Assembly: GCF_009017415.1 (NCBI RefSeq) | Contig: NC_092408.1 | Coordinates: 1,922,001-1,986,000, forward strand | Length of the DNA stretch: 64,000 nucleotides | Reading direction: 5' to 3' | Source: Aspergillus flavus | Taxonomy: Eukaryota > Ascomycota > Eurotiomycetes > Eurotiales > Aspergillaceae | Shown here: positions 11,240 through 22,186 of the stretch, in pieces | Position numbering within the stretch: the first letter of the stretch is position 1 | Layout: every line of letters begins with the position of its first letter | The notes under the pieces: generated by a model | What the model was told of the DNA's origin: nothing | Databases searched by the model: none | Seen by the model: only the letters and a program-made list of their open reading frames with translations | Position numbers and translations under genes: made by a program

Positions 11240-12143
11240 GCCCGGCGGCGCGGAGCGGGTGGTCTTGTCACTCAAATTTTGTTGTCGCGGGCCATTGGAT
11301 GGGAGGGGAGGTTATCGGGCATGGCGGGTCGGGAGTTGTTGTTGATAGCAGGTATTTTATTTGCTGGGTTCACTTTTGATATGATGTGGGTCGAGAGATA
11401 AAATCCTGGGTGCCTGAGGTTTTCTATTTTCTACTACGTTGAGCAGGTGGACAGTGCCGCTACAACAACTTAAAGCGGCAACCCTTACCGATGTATATCC
11501 GCTCTCCTCAGGAACAAATCCATAGGGCTGTCAAGCCACCTGACAAGCCCTACCTTAGTCATCCAACTCACTTTCTTTACCACTGGCACATGACGTCAGA
11601 CCCAGCTCAACGCTTGTCAAGGAACGAACTCATTCCAAACGATAATAAGAATAGTAAACCACAATAAGATTCAAACAGGACGAGTTTAATTGCCAGGTGG
11701 CGAATGCGGATTCAGTCACCTGCCGATCAGTAGGTAATGATCCTCGTGTCCTTGCCTGATTCGGCCGGCGAGAATCAGGACCGGATTCTGGTTCCATGTC
11801 AGTATGACGAAAATGGCGGTCAGGATTGCAATCTGATGGGCTATGGATTAATTATGCGCGGTAAGGACTGTCGAGCTGGCTCTGATGCTTGGTGACATAC
11901 ATCATTGGTGTTGCGTGGTGGTGAATCAATTATTTGGGACGGAGGATGTATATATATATATATGTCGTGCTGGTCTGGGTTCAGGGCTTTTTGTCTCAGC
12001 CAGAACCATTACATTATTTTACTCTACCACGAAAGAGAATAACAATACATTACCCTATTCAAACCATCTCCTAAGACATCATTCAGTGACTCGTCCAAAT
12101 CAAGAACAAACCATTGACTTGACCATTGATATTTTTTTTCAAG
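11240..12143. promoter_or_regulatory. Divergent promoter region with an AT dinucleotide tract
   Basis: Separates the minus-strand F-box-like gene from the plus-strand 68-residue gene. A (TA)n tract at about 11949-11963 lies some 180 nt before the ATG at 12144 and could serve as a TATA element. A short upstream ORF of the F-box-like gene sits at 11272-11322. No other gene was seen. Confidence 0.4.
11272..11322 (-). other. Upstream ORF (16 codons) before the F-box-like gene
   Basis: An ATG...TGA frame of 16 codons starts 83 nt before, and ends 33 nt before, the chosen ATG at 11239, in a different frame. If it lies in the transcript leader it could reduce translation of the main frame. There is no transcript evidence in the window. 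Confidence 0.35.
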
Positions 12144-12415
12144 ATGGGTGCTGTTGTATCTTGTGTATGTTTCCCTCCTTCTCCTTCATTCTTCCCTTAT
12201 CAGGAAAAGGTTCTAACGTCCGACAACAGATCCAGAGCGTCTTCCACGCCATCGGTGCCTGCCTCATGGGCATCGTCAATACTATCGGCGCAGTCTGCAA
12301 AGCGATCATCGACGGTGTCGTCACCCTCTTCGATGTGATCATTTCTTGCCTCACCTGCGGCTACTGTGGACGAAGGAGGAGAGGAACAACGCGAACACGG
12401 CGGTCTAGAATCTAA
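12144..12415 (+). CDS. Small hydrophobic protein with acylation-like N-terminus
   Basis: Two exons: 12144-12164 and 12230-12415; 68 residues. The intron is 65 nt (GTATGT...CAACAG, CTAAC branch site) and falls after codon 7. The product begins M-G-A-V-V-S-C, which fits N-myristoylation at Gly2 with an adjacent palmitoylatable Cys. A hydrophobic middle (about residues 8-52) contains Cys18, Cys31 and a C-L-T-C-G-Y-C cluster, and the tail is strongly basic (R-R-R-R-G-T-T-R-T-R-R). It is probably a membrane-associated peptide with a cytosolic basic tail. I recall similar small proteins in other Aspergillus genomes but know no function. It is too short and too spliced for simple ORF finding. The acylation is inferred from motif only. 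Confidence 0.72.
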
Positions 12416-12555
12416 GTTGTGAATCACGGCGCGCTATGAATTACGATGGATACGCTTTATGCTTGGTCTTTGGTTTCTATCGGCTTTTGTGTTTTCAGTT
12501 CTATTCCCCAAATGTGTATTATAGTAGTGGATTGTTAATAGAAGCAAGGACGTTA

Positions 12556-13572
12556 TCATATATGGCTTGTTCCCACTTTAGACATCAATTGGTCTTTGAG
12601 ATGTAGCAGATTTGCAGGGATATCCTCCCATCGCTGCTCGACTAGTAGTTTGATGAATGGATCGTCATACTCGTCCGCGTACTTCAATGCTACTTGGAAG
12701 TGGTTTGGGAGGACAGGCCAGCGCACTGGGTATTTGTAGCACTGGCAGCGGATGTGCATGTTGACGAGTCGCTGGAAGGTCGCGAAATCACGGTCCCGGA
12801 TGACCTGGCGGAGGATGCGTCGCGAACGGGTGAAGGTGTCGTCTGCATCGATGTACGCGTCCAAAGAGAGCAATTGGAGAAATTCAAGCTTCGTATCAGT
12901 CCAAGGTGGGCCGAGCAGTTTGTTTGGCATGCGAGCCGGCAGCTCCGGCAAGCAGCATGGAAGGCGAAAGAGATCGAGGTCGGTGACTAGCTTGTTGGGC
13001 TTGCGGACCTGGAACGCCCCGAAGTGAAACCACACTGCGACTTTGTAGTCAATGTTGGTGTCCCGGTCTCGGGCTTTCAGTATCAAATCGCCTTTGCTGC
13101 GGCATCCTCCCCAGCCTTTGTCGCAACTTTCTAGGTTACTGAAGCGACTATTGATGTTGGCGAGAGTATAGTGATCTTCAGGGGCCAACTCTAGATTTCG
13201 ACACTTGCGGCGAATGGCATGTTCCACGTACTCCCTTTGGCACTTGCGCATCAAGGGTAGTGTGCACCAACGAGAGGCAAGGATTTCATGTTGAAGGTCC
13301 CTTCTCTGATGTTCAGAGAGCGCAAAGAAGCACAGAGGCGGTGGTAGAAAGTCGGGAGTAAAGAAATCACTCTTTGAGCCCTCGTTCGCGCTGCTGAAGG
13401 CGAGTCGGATAAGCCAAGTGTATACCGTGGAATCAGAAAGCACTCTGGAGATATACAGAGAGGCCCGTGGGAGATTGAATTCAAGGCAGTGGAAGAAGAT
13501 CTCCTGAATGATCTCCACAGGTAGATTTTCGAGGTGACACCGGTTCTGGCCCGGTGGTGACAGTTGATTCAT
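12556..13572 (-). CDS. F-box-like protein (paralogue 2)
   Basis: Single exon, 338 residues with a true ATG at 13572. The F-box-like block starts at about residue 14 (L-E-N-L-P-V-E-I-I-Q-E-I-F, then L-P-R-A-S). It matches the gene at 9836-11239 through the R-W-C-T segment and the N-H-F-x-x-A-L block but lacks that protein's basic N-terminal extension. Several Cys/His clusters occur (for example H-I-R-C-Q-C-Y), without a clear zinc motif. An adaptor role in ubiquitination is possible if the F-box binds Skp1; divergence from the consensus makes that uncertain. The 3' end faces the small hydrophobic gene, 140 nt away. Confidence 0.72.
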   Translation of the reverse strand: MNQLSPPGQNRCHLENLPVEIIQEIFFHCLEFNLPRASLYISRVLSDSTVYTWLIRLAFSSANEGSKSDFFTPDFLPPPLCFFALSEHQRRDLQHEILASRWCTLPLMRKCQREYVEHAIRRKCRNLELAPEDHYTLANINSRFSNLESCDKGWGGCRSKGDLILKARDRDTNIDYKVAVWFHFGAFQVRKPNKLVTDLDLFRLPCCLPELPARMPNKLLGPPWTDTKLEFLQLLSLDAYIDADDTFTRSRRILRQVIRDRDFATFQRLVNMHIRCQCYKYPVRWPVLPNHFQVALKYADEYDDPFIKLLVEQRWEDIPANLLHLKDQLMSKVGTSHI

Positions 13573-14592
13573 CTGCCTGATGGACCCGTTGAAAAAGCTT
13601 AGTCGAGCAGTGGATCTCTGATCGAATCCAAACAGTGCTCATGGAAGATCTGTCTTTCGGTAGTCTCTAAAGAACAAGAGACGGATGGGAGATGGCCCCT
13701 TTCGTCATATCTTATGTCCGCAGCTGATCGGTCATCAACGGACAGTTTGTGGGAAATAAACCACAAGGCTGTGACCAGATGGATTGCCTAACAGTCTGAT
13801 CACAGGGCAAATACCGGGGTGGGTGCTCACAGCAGCCAGTCTCCGGACCGCAAGATATGCGGGGCTCAGATCACTTGTCCCTGGCAGTGGAGAATTCAGA
13901 ATAAGCTGTGTGATATATAGTGTTGCAATTAAGCGCCGTGACTCATCTTACCCCTGGCGTTACGCAGCAGCGCTGGGATATAAAGTGTAATAGAGGAGTC
14001 GGGCGTAACGCGTAGGCATCGGTAAAAGGGTGAGGTTCAACTGCCAAAGGCGGAACTAAATAACTCCCTCAGGTTCCGACATCAGGTTTATGTCGGACAA
14101 AGCAGTAATCGCTTTTGGTAATATTGAACTGGTATATACTTAAAATTCTCTCGCGTATTCATATCCGTAGAATATATTTAGACGCGAAGAGAACCGGAAA
14201 CAAAAGACCTCCAGGCCCCTTGTACCTACCGTGGAACATCGTTAAACCATTATACTTGCCGCTTACTAGATATTCAAAAGCTGTGCGGTAGAGAAGAGCA
14301 GATGATAGGAGTTTTCAATCCACTAGTGCTATAGAAGAAGACTCTCTCTCGCAGTATTCATCGACGGGCTGAACATCGGTTACGGAAGCCAAAAAACAAG
14401 GCTGTTGGTTAATGCAGGAAACCATCTTGTAAATTGCACATTGTTTCTATACACGTCCCACAACCAAGTTCACACTGCCAGGCGCAAAGGGTATCCTAGC
14501 TGGCAAACATGCTTGACAAAAGAAAATCCCATCGTGTGATGATACTGGTCGAAGGAGAAAAGAGGCGTAAAATGACAGATAATGCTGATAGT
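13573..14592. other. Intergenic region between F-box paralogue 2 and ATP7
   Basis: About 1 kb holding the promoter of the F-box-like gene and the ATP7 3' UTR. I found no coding frame with a convincing start, no tRNA and no repeat. Confidence 0.4.
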
Positions 14593-15336
14593 TTAGACAA
14601 CAGACATATCGCCGAAGCGCTCCTAAAAGTGAGAATGGGTATTAGTATGCGTAAAACCGGACAGCTGGATTTAGATGGTCTCACCTTGTAACCAGCCGGC
14701 ATCCAGCGGCCCTTGCTGACCATAGAGGCGGTCTTCTCATCAATCTCGGGCTGGGCAGAGGCAACCTCATCCTGTAGAAAAGAAAGACAAACGGGTCAGT
14801 ATATCTATACCTCCACTAAATTGGCATACGCAATCCATCGATGCCAAAACATACCACAGTGAGCTCATCGAATGGCCGGGCGGTCTCGATGTTCTCGAGG
14901 GTCTTCTCAAGGCTGCGGAGCTCGGCCTCAACCTTGCCCTTGGTCTCCTCAGCGCTCTGAACAGCCTGGGCCTCGAAAGCCTCGATAGCCTTCAGCTGAC
15001 GGGAAACATCGTAGGTGGCGGGCTTGAAGGTCTTGAACTGGTTCTCGATCTCGTCGACAATGGCCTGGTTCTTCAGGACCTTGCGGTAGTGGGCGAAGTC
15101 GATGGTCTGGGGCTGTTCGGACAGAAGCTGAACCTTGCGACGGGCATCGTCGTTCCTCTTCTTGAAAGCCTGGAGAGAGGCAGCGGTCTGGCCGCGGAGG
15201 CCGAGAGAGCTGGTCACCTTGACCCAGTCAATCTTAAGAGCGGCGCTGCGCTGTACAAGAACCGTTAGCGGGCTTGAATTTTTCTGCGACCAATCATAGC
15301 CAAAGAATCGGAACGAAATTGACATACGGCGGCCAT
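14593..15336 (-). CDS. atp7: Mitochondrial F1Fo ATP synthase subunit d
   Basis: Four exons: 15336-15328 (only three codons), 15250-14855, 14771-14685 and 14622-14593; 173 residues. All junctions are canonical (GTATGT...TACAG; GTATGT...TACAG; GTGAGA...TTTAG) and phase 0. The N-terminus reads [14 protein letters not shown]. The middle matches subunit d of the peripheral stalk ([10 protein letters not shown], then F-K-P-A-T-Y-D-V). The last exon supplies E-R-F-G-D-M-S-V-V. Length is as expected for ATP7. The protein is part of the stator linking F1 to Fo on the matrix side (family knowledge). A single-frame reading of this stretch gives a false 228-residue product because it runs through two introns. 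Confidence 0.95.
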
Positions 15337-15808
15337 TTTGAAGTGTGAATTGGAGGGATATCGGTGGGAGAGGGGAGTTCAACGTGCAAAGACTGAGGTT
15401 CCGGGAGTGAGGATCAACTCGGCAAAGGTTTGGAATGGGGATGTCCCTCACGTGACCGATGGGTTCCCGTGTTCCGAACACAAACGAATACAGCCAAGAC
15501 ACAGGAGTACGGTGTATGTATGCATAGGGCCCTAGTTATCGACCTTGCTATATGGATCCAATGAACCCGATTCCTACTCCTACAATTTTTGCGATATTCA
15601 GGAAAGATATATCTAGAGATTTACTGACAGCTGAGGAAGCATTGGGTCGTTCAATTCTGCTTTTTTTGTTTTGAACTCTTGATTTACACTAGGGCCTGAC
15701 AGAACATGCATCCTAGGGGATATCAACCTGACCTCTCACCCAAAGCCATCCTGCCAGCAGGGCTAAGAGACATCAGCCACTGATAGCGCGAAATTAAATG
15801 GGCAGCGC
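15337..15808. other. Intergenic region between ATP7 promoter and EGD2 3' end
   Basis: About 470 nt holding the ATP7 promoter and the EGD2 3' UTR. No other gene recognised. Confidence 0.4.
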
Positions 15809-16579
15809 TTATATGCTGAGCGCCATGATGGAGTTCACGATATCATTGTCGTTCTCACGAAGAGCCTTGACAGCCTTCTTGCGCGACACGTTGGCCTGAG
15901 CCATGACGAGCTCGATGTCCTTGGCCTCAAGACCGGACTCGTCGACGGGCTCGCCATCATCCTCTTCCTCCTCCTTCTTGGTCTCGGCCTCGGGGACCTT
16001 GGTGCCGAGATCGTGCTCGTGGTCGTGACCAGCGTGCTCACCGGCGGCAGCCTCGGCAGCGGCGAGCTGCTGAGCAGCAGAAGCCTGGGCCTGGGAGTTC
16101 AGGTCCTCGATCTTAGCCTCACCGAAGATGCTGTTCAACATGTAAGCCAACGAATACATTCATAACTCAGAGAAAGACGTACATCCAGGTGTTGCTGGAG
16201 GGGGAACGGTAGACATCGGGCTGGTTGATGACGAAGAGGATCTGTAAGAGACGCATTAGCCTCTGCATTCACACATCTATGCCGCCCATCGCCGACTAAA
16301 GCACAGGGACTGTTGAGCATCGGAGGGAGGCGGGGTAGGTCGAGTTCATACGTTCTTGGGTCTGCGGAGAGTGACACGAGTGATGCCGGGAACGTGCTTC
16401 AGGCCGAGCTTGCCAATGGCCTTGCGAGCCTTCTTCTCGTTACGAGAGTGGATGGTGACGGCAGCACCGGCGGGAATGTTGGCCTCGCCAGCCTCAGACT
16501 CGGAGTCGCTGCCAGCATCCTCAACGGTCTGCTTGGGAGTCTCCTCCTCAACGATTTCTTCAACACGGGGGTCGGCCAT
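15809..16579 (-). CDS. egd2: Nascent polypeptide-associated complex subunit alpha
   Basis: Three exons: 16579-16352, 16241-16183 and 16130-15809; 202 residues. Introns are GTATGA...TACAG and GTACGT...AACAG, and frames join cleanly. An acidic N-terminus is followed by the NAC domain ([18 protein letters not shown] and [11 protein letters not shown]). A tiny middle exon encodes [13 protein letters not shown]-terminal UBA domain (about residues 160-202, [13 protein letters not shown]) ends in [10 protein letters not shown]. With the beta subunit it binds nascent chains at the ribosome exit (family knowledge). It sits among ATP7 and RPL14, all on the minus strand, each apparently with its own promoter. 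Confidence 0.96.
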
Positions 16580-17423
16580 TTTGTGAATTAGGGGAGCCTA
16601 AAAGGGCTATAAAATCGAGGGTCAGCAATTCGCACTCTAGGACTGTTTCGGTCGCTTGGAGGCTCGAATTGTGGCCCACGAAACCGGAGGGTCCCGCCCA
16701 CGAAAACTGCAGGAATTCACCAGTTCCGAGCGTAAAAATCATCTTGACGGCCAGAGATACAATTATAACGTACCTAGACACAGAAAAGATTACTGTGGTG
16801 GATGAGGGGGTTTTTTTGGTCTGGTTGAAGTTGGAAAGGCGCAAAGCTGTGTGAATGTCATGGCTGCCGAAAATCGTTAGCGAGCTGATTGGGTCCCTCA
16901 CGAGTTCCCCCCCCAGACGCCGGGACACACAAGCGACTCAACCTACGAACTATGTATGTAGTATGAATGTATCTATGAATGAATGAACGTATATCCCCGA
17001 CTTTTACATGACCGTATCCCGACAAAATTTATCGGAATTGCTCTATTTCAATTCTAGAATCGCAACAATACAACAAGATTAAATAAAAGCGTTTGGTCAT
17101 GAAAATTACGTTTTTTTTGTCTTGTTTTCCCTTCATGCTTTTTGTGGATCATTCCCCAATTTCCATTAAAAAGGCATGGCCCGCTGATGTCAAGATAAGT
17201 AAACCCGGAGCCTCCTTAATACTAGTAGAAAGGTGTGCCGTCTTTTGTGACGTACGAGCGTAACCTCTTGGTCAGGATATCAAGGTTCTCGAATCATTTT
17301 ATGCTGCCAATGATAATGTGTACAGCGTCTTTTTTGCTGAAATCAAATAAACCCTCAGCAATGTAAAACCGTCCCAAAGGCACTCCCTTCACACTATGCA
17401 CCGAGCCTCATGAAGTAAACCAT
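16580..17423. promoter_or_regulatory. EGD2 leader and promoter; RPL14 3' UTR
   Basis: On the minus strand, a GTACGT donor at 16773 and a TTATAG just upstream of the EGD2 ATG suggest a 5'-UTR intron of about 160 nt. The rest is promoter and the RPL14 3' UTR. No other gene recognised. Confidence 0.4.
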
Positions 17424-18102
17424 CTACGACTTAGGAGCAGCCGCCCTGAGCTTGGCGTGAGCCTTCTGGACCTCGAAGCGAGCCTGTAAAAAGTCCGTGA
17501 TGTCAGCCTTCCATCCGATTCTCATTGTGCGATTCCAGCGCAAGGCTCAATATATTTTCCTAGCCCTAGTCTCATCGTTTCCAAAGCCACCAATGGGGAC
17601 CATCCACGTACCTGCTTCCGGAGGCGCAGGACCTTGAAACGCTCGAAGTCGTTGAGGTTCTTCCGACGCTCAGCACGCTCGGTCTTCTGGGCGAAGCTGG
17701 ACTGAGCCCACTTGCTGTCGATCTCGCTCTTCTGCCAGAGCTTCTTGACGGGGCCGGTACCGGCAGCACGGGGAAGCTGGGGAATGACGAAGTGGGTGAG
17801 GGTGGCGTGGGCGAGAGGAAGAACGTGACGGGGGACGATCTTGTTCTCCTCAGTGGAAGGACCGTCAACCAGAACCTATTCGTTGCGACACTTCGTCAAT
17901 ATGATGTCCATCTCCAAATGTCCTTTGCCCATCCCAATCGCGGCTGTCCTATATCTCGCTCGGATCAAAAACATACACGTCTGTGGTCGACAATCTCCAC
18001 GATGGTGGCCAGCTTGCCGGTGTAGGGGCCGCGGCGGATCAGCACCACACGGCCAATCTCAACGAGCTTCCATTGAGCGATCTTGATATCGATATCGGCC
18101 AT
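17424..18102 (-). CDS. rpl14: 60S ribosomal protein L14 (eL14)
   Basis: Three exons: 18102-17977, 17875-17612 and 17483-17424; 149 residues. Introns are GTATGT...AATAG and GTACGT...TACAG, both phase 0. The protein starts [11 protein letters not shown] and carries the KOW-like segment [15 protein letters not shown]. It then reads V-L-V-D-G-P-S and a basic C-terminal half ([11 protein letters not shown]), ending in A-A-A-P-K-S. It is a component of the large ribosomal subunit. Upstream, a GTGAGT (near 18188) and TTTTTTAG (near 18118) could flank a leader intron, a common arrangement in fungal ribosomal protein genes (inference). Confidence 0.96.
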
Positions 18103-19316
18103 GGCGAAGGCTTCCTAAAAAATGCCAAAAATGACGGTCTCAGTATAACAGTTCTACTGGGACGATAGACGGGCGCATGAATCACTCACGGTCGACAGAC
18201 TCCGGGAGGTCGGTGGAGGAATTTGTTGTCGAAGTGGTCGGGGTTGTCGAAGGGTCGTCCGAAACGCACAAGTTCGCTCTGGCTGCTGGAGTCGCGAATT
18301 TCGGTCTTGCGGCGTTGCCCACAGTTTCTCGCTTAACAGCCAGTCGGAGGCCGTCGATGGGACCTGTGGTGCGGACTAGGGCTGCCTCGTTGTCTTAGCG
18401 CCGCCTTCGGAGCGTCCTATTATTCCGCTTCCGATCCCGTCGCATTTAAGCTTCATTTTCTCTGGTGGACTTTTTTTTCTTTTGTTCCTGCAAAGTACAA
18501 GCTTCAGCTTTTCTTCTCTCTACGGAGTACATCAAAACATAATGCTGTTTTGGGCAACGATTCACGATCAGCTGGTCTCGAACTAACTGTCAAAAGCCTT
18601 CAGCATAATCCCACTGGTATGTATAACACGGTCTTTTCTTATATCTTCCTTTTTCCACACTCATATGATGCGGTAATTTGCGATTGACCCGGTGTCTGTG
18701 AAACTCTCGCCGGAGTTTCGATACAGCACTGAAGTATGATATTTAATTTCTTACATATTCTGATATGTGTTTACTACTCCACATGATTGTTATAACTCCA
18801 TTCTATATATGGAATCATGGCTAACATGTCAAGACTTCACAGGTTCTTATGTCAATGATGACCGCCAACATTCTATCTCGGTCTAGAATAGGTACGTTCA
18901 GCATATTCCTTTCACCTGTCCATGTTCCGAGGAAGACAACTTTGCACTGCCTAGATAGTAATTGATGCTTCTGGCAATGATATTACCCTCATCACCAAGA
19001 TCTCTGATGGAACATCCTCAATCTCACATTTTGATCCTGTTTTTTTTTTCGGAATCTGTCTCTAACGTTCAACGTTATAGGTTTTCGTCTACTGGACTTT
19101 GATAGCATACATAGATAAAATGAAAATGAAAATGATATTTGAACTTAATAGCATTTCACCATTGCCTGATAACCTTTCGATTTCTATATGTATGAGTAGC
19201 GTAAATCTTGTAGGCGGTAAACAATAACGTGATCATCACTGCGTGTCCATTCTCCAAAGCTTGAATACCAGCCAAGATATACTACAACCGTCAAACATAA
19301 TACCAGTCCCTATACC
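18103..19316. other. Divergent promoter region between RPL14 and a phosphotransferase gene
   Basis: The first 300 nt are GC-rich and open in all three minus-strand frames, read here as RPL14 leader rather than coding. The remainder is AT-rich with several T-runs. No gene, tRNA or repeat family recognised. Confidence 0.4.
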
Positions 19317-20537
19317 ATGTCTCCTGCCAAAGCCAAACTTGTTGCCGAGGCATTGCTCTCGTCCATCGGCCTCGAGCTAGTTTCTTGTCGAGTCCTCCAG
19401 ACCCTCTGGGCAGGCTATGGCCATATATGCGAAATCACAGCGAGAGCTTCGGGAAACCAGACCACTCGAACTTCCAATGTGAAAAAGGATGCGAATGGTA
19501 ACTTTCACCTCATTCTCAAACTCATCTCGCCCCCCAAAAGCGACGGCGATGAGGGCCACCTACGTAAATTGCTCAGCTACGAAGTTGAGCAATATTTCTA
19601 CCAAGAAATCACTCCATCTTTGGACCAGGATGTTGCCGTTGCAAGCTGTTTAGCTTCCACGGGACACCTGCAGCAAGGTCAGAGCCAAGAACTCCAGGGC
19701 TTGACTGCCACTATCATGGAAGATCTCCGGCAGAAGTTTCCTGTTGCAGGGGAAAAGAGAGCACTTCTCAACCAACAACAGGTCTACGCCGCTATTGAGT
19801 GGCTGGCAAAGTTCCATGCCAATACCTGGAAACTGCTTCCAGATGATCTCGATAGATATCTGTTGCCGCCACTGAAGGAGATGCAAAGAAGGAGAGCTGA
19901 TCCATCTTCAGGTGGTGATAAACTCTGGTTAAATGGGGGCTACACCTACCTTGCAACTCGGCAGAAAGAGCTTGCCTCGTTAATAGAAGATACAGATTCT
20001 GAGTGGTCTGCTGCGCTCTGTGAGCCGCCACAAGGCTCGGCTTTGTCGATTGCTGATCAAGTGGCTAACTTTCTCACCCCATGCGGCCGGCCCTATGAAA
20101 GTTATATTCACGGTGATGTCAAATCCGAGAATCTTTTCACTACCGGCTCAGGCGACGAGGTAGCCTTTTTTGACTTTCAATACGTTGGATTAGGCTTGGG
20201 AGTTTGCGATCTTGCCAAGCTCTTTACGTGCTCAGTACCGTTGGGGATGCTCACCAGCGACTACGATGTCCCTGAAGAGCTCCCTATGGATGACGGGGAG
20301 AGGGCCTTACTAGAGTGTTACCGTGAAGCCCTACTGGCCCGTCGCCCATCGGGCATGAAAGAATTTGATTATCCGATGAACATTCTGGTCCACCACTGGG
20401 AGACTGCGCTTGTGGATTGGTGTCGTTTCCAAGCATCATGGGGTTTCTGGGGCAATACAGAATGGCTCGAGGCCAGGGTTCGATCGATATTGAGGGATCC
20501 AGCTTGGCAAGAGTGGCTACGAAATGAAAGTGGCTAG
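19317..20537 (+). CDS. APH/choline-kinase-like phosphotransferase
   Basis: Single exon, 406 residues. The kinase-like fold is marked by the Brenner motif Y-I-H-G-D-V-K-S-E-N-L-F (catalytic Asp267) and the metal-binding A-F-F-D-F-Q-Y (Asp286), followed by G-V-C-D-L-A-K-L-F. A possible ATP-site Lys lies in the F-H-L-I-L-K-L segment near residue 69. The spacing and the W-L-A-K-F-H-A motif fit the ecdysteroid-kinase-like/aminoglycoside phosphotransferase clan (DUF1679/EcKinase) rather than protein kinases. The substrate is probably a small hydroxylated or amino compound and cannot be predicted. There is no signal peptide or membrane segment, so it should be cytosolic. It is not obviously functionally linked to its neighbours. 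Confidence 0.8.
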   Translation: MSPAKAKLVAEALLSSIGLELVSCRVLQTLWAGYGHICEITARASGNQTTRTSNVKKDANGNFHLILKLISPPKSDGDEGHLRKLLSYEVEQYFYQEITPSLDQDVAVASCLASTGHLQQGQSQELQGLTATIMEDLRQKFPVAGEKRALLNQQQVYAAIEWLAKFHANTWKLLPDDLDRYLLPPLKEMQRRRADPSSGGDKLWLNGGYTYLATRQKELASLIEDTDSEWSAALCEPPQGSALSIADQVANFLTPCGRPYESYIHGDVKSENLFTTGSGDEVAFFDFQYVGLGLGVCDLAKLFTCSVPLGMLTSDYDVPEELPMDDGERALLECYREALLARRPSGMKEFDYPMNILVHHWETALVDWCRFQASWGFWGNTEWLEARVRSILRDPAWQEWLRNESG

Positions 20538-21014
20538 TTCCTTGCTCAGGACTGATGCTGAGGCCTATCCCAACTTGACATCGCCAGTCGTTGGAGTTTG
20601 TAACCGTATCTAAGCTCAGCGATCGTTTTGGGGGAACATAAAGACCGAGAGTTCTAGACTAGTAAGAAATCCCCTAGACTATAGAATGTGGATACTTTCT
20701 TGAGAGGCCACGACTGTCAAAGCATGGCGAAGCGACGCATACTCACCAAGTCAATAGCTCTTAGACAAGTAGGTACATATTACGTAGGCAAAAATATGGT
20801 CTAGAATCTATCAGAACATCAAGAGAGTATCCGCCCAAATTCGCTCCTGTGCGAAACATGGAATAACACAGCTGGTATTATCTAAGATCTTTACATAGCA
20901 TCCGTAAGGAAAGTCACCCACAGGAATCGATTTTCTCACTGATGTACGCCATATCTGTTTCTTCGTGAGGGCGTCTCTCGTAATTCGCAAATCCAATGGG
21001 GCCCAATAGCTCAA
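20538..21014. other. Convergent 3' flanks of phosphotransferase gene and YIF1
   Basis: About 480 nt between two convergent genes. No additional coding frame or RNA is supported. Confidence 0.4.
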
Positions 21015-22186
21015 TTACGACGCTGAACCAGCTACGTTCGAAGCAGTTGGGCCCTCTCGGCTCAGCACCCACATGAAGATGAACTGGATAACATAAGAAT
21101 AGATGAACAGAAATTGGGTGCGACGATTGCGTTGTGACCGGGCGACGGTGTGCATCGATCCCGTGCGTGCATCAGTGGCTGAGTCCGGAAGGAGGACATA
21201 TTTCAAAGAACGAAGCTAGATAATACGTTAGTCGATTAGTTTGGCGCCAAGGTCCAAATCCGAAAGACTTACCAAGAAGAACGCATTAGCTAGGAACGTG
21301 TAAATGAACACAACCCAGCCGACCCAACCACCGGTTCCTCTTCCCGGAGTTAGAACCTCGGATGTCACTAAGGTAATGATGATGCCCACAAATTTATAGC
21401 CTGAGTAAGCCACGAGATCTAGTAGCTGCGACTCATTGTTGATGCTGAGAATATAGGTAGCCAGCTTTAGACAAAGTATCTCGAATACGATGACTGCAAT
21501 AGCTGTTGTCGTGATCGAACCAAGAAGCTCGGGGTGGAAGTTGCCTCTGAACCCTGCCAGCATTGCCGATAGGAGGATATATGTGACGAGAGCCATGACC
21601 GGAATATACATATCGGGGGAGTTCAGGTCATCGCGAGGGGGCAGGAACATGGTCGAGTATTGCTGATGGGAGATCTGACCATTGGGGCCTGTGGATGCCG
21701 CCGTGACACGGCTTTGCTGGCGAGACCATGGTTTGTGTCTCCAAGGAAAGAGCACCAGGGCGAGTTTATTCAATACATAGGAGTTGGACACATTGAAATA
21801 GTGTTTCAAGGCGGGAATGGAAACGTAGCGGTTTAGCTAATAAGATAGTTAGTCGAAAGAACAATAAGCCCGCCCTTGTGTTTTCAATCGCCTACATTCT
21901 GTTCCATATATTCTTGCCCGGCCATCATAGCGGTCTTCCCGACCTGAAATCCCATTTGCGCCGTGGGATCGTTGATGAAACCTCCAAATCCAGGGGCGTA
22001 GGTCCCACTACCGCCTTGCGCCGGAGCGGGCTGATATGGGTTGTTACCATAGCCAGACGTCTGAGACTGCTGGGATGTCGGAGGGGGAGGAGAGCGCATC
22101 ATAGGGACGGTGGAAACATGCTGAGGAACTGGATGATGAAGCGGAGGTGACTGTGCTGGCGGCGGAGCGAAGGACTGGCGGTACAT
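21015..22186 (-). CDS. yif1: YIF1 family ER-Golgi transport membrane protein
   Basis: Three exons: 22186-21896, 21836-21273 and 21215-21015; 351 residues. Introns (GTAGGC...ATTAG; GTAAGT...TCTAG) are phase 0. The first 70 residues are Pro/Gln/Ser rich and cytosolic. They are followed by the Hrf1/YIF1 domain: M-G-F-Q-V-G-K-T-A-M-M-A-G-Q-E-Y, then after the first intron L-N-R-Y-V-S-I-P-A-L-K-H-Y-F-N-V. Five hydrophobic segments follow, the last near the C-terminus. YIF1 binds YIP1 and Rab GTPases and supports COPII vesicle fusion (family knowledge). It shares a 277-bp divergent promoter with the SRP receptor alpha gene, another early secretory gene. Confidence 0.95.

Noticed and set aside
14816..15502. 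228-residue minus-strand frame at ATP7
   Set aside because: It reads through two introns; the spliced four-exon ATP7 model explains the conserved sequence.
18187..18400. Coding-looking sequence upstream of RPL14 (for example F-D-N-P-D-H-F-D-N-K in one frame)
   Set aside because: All three minus frames are open, none has an ATG that joins in frame to RPL14, and the segment fits a GC-rich leader with a 5'-UTR intron.
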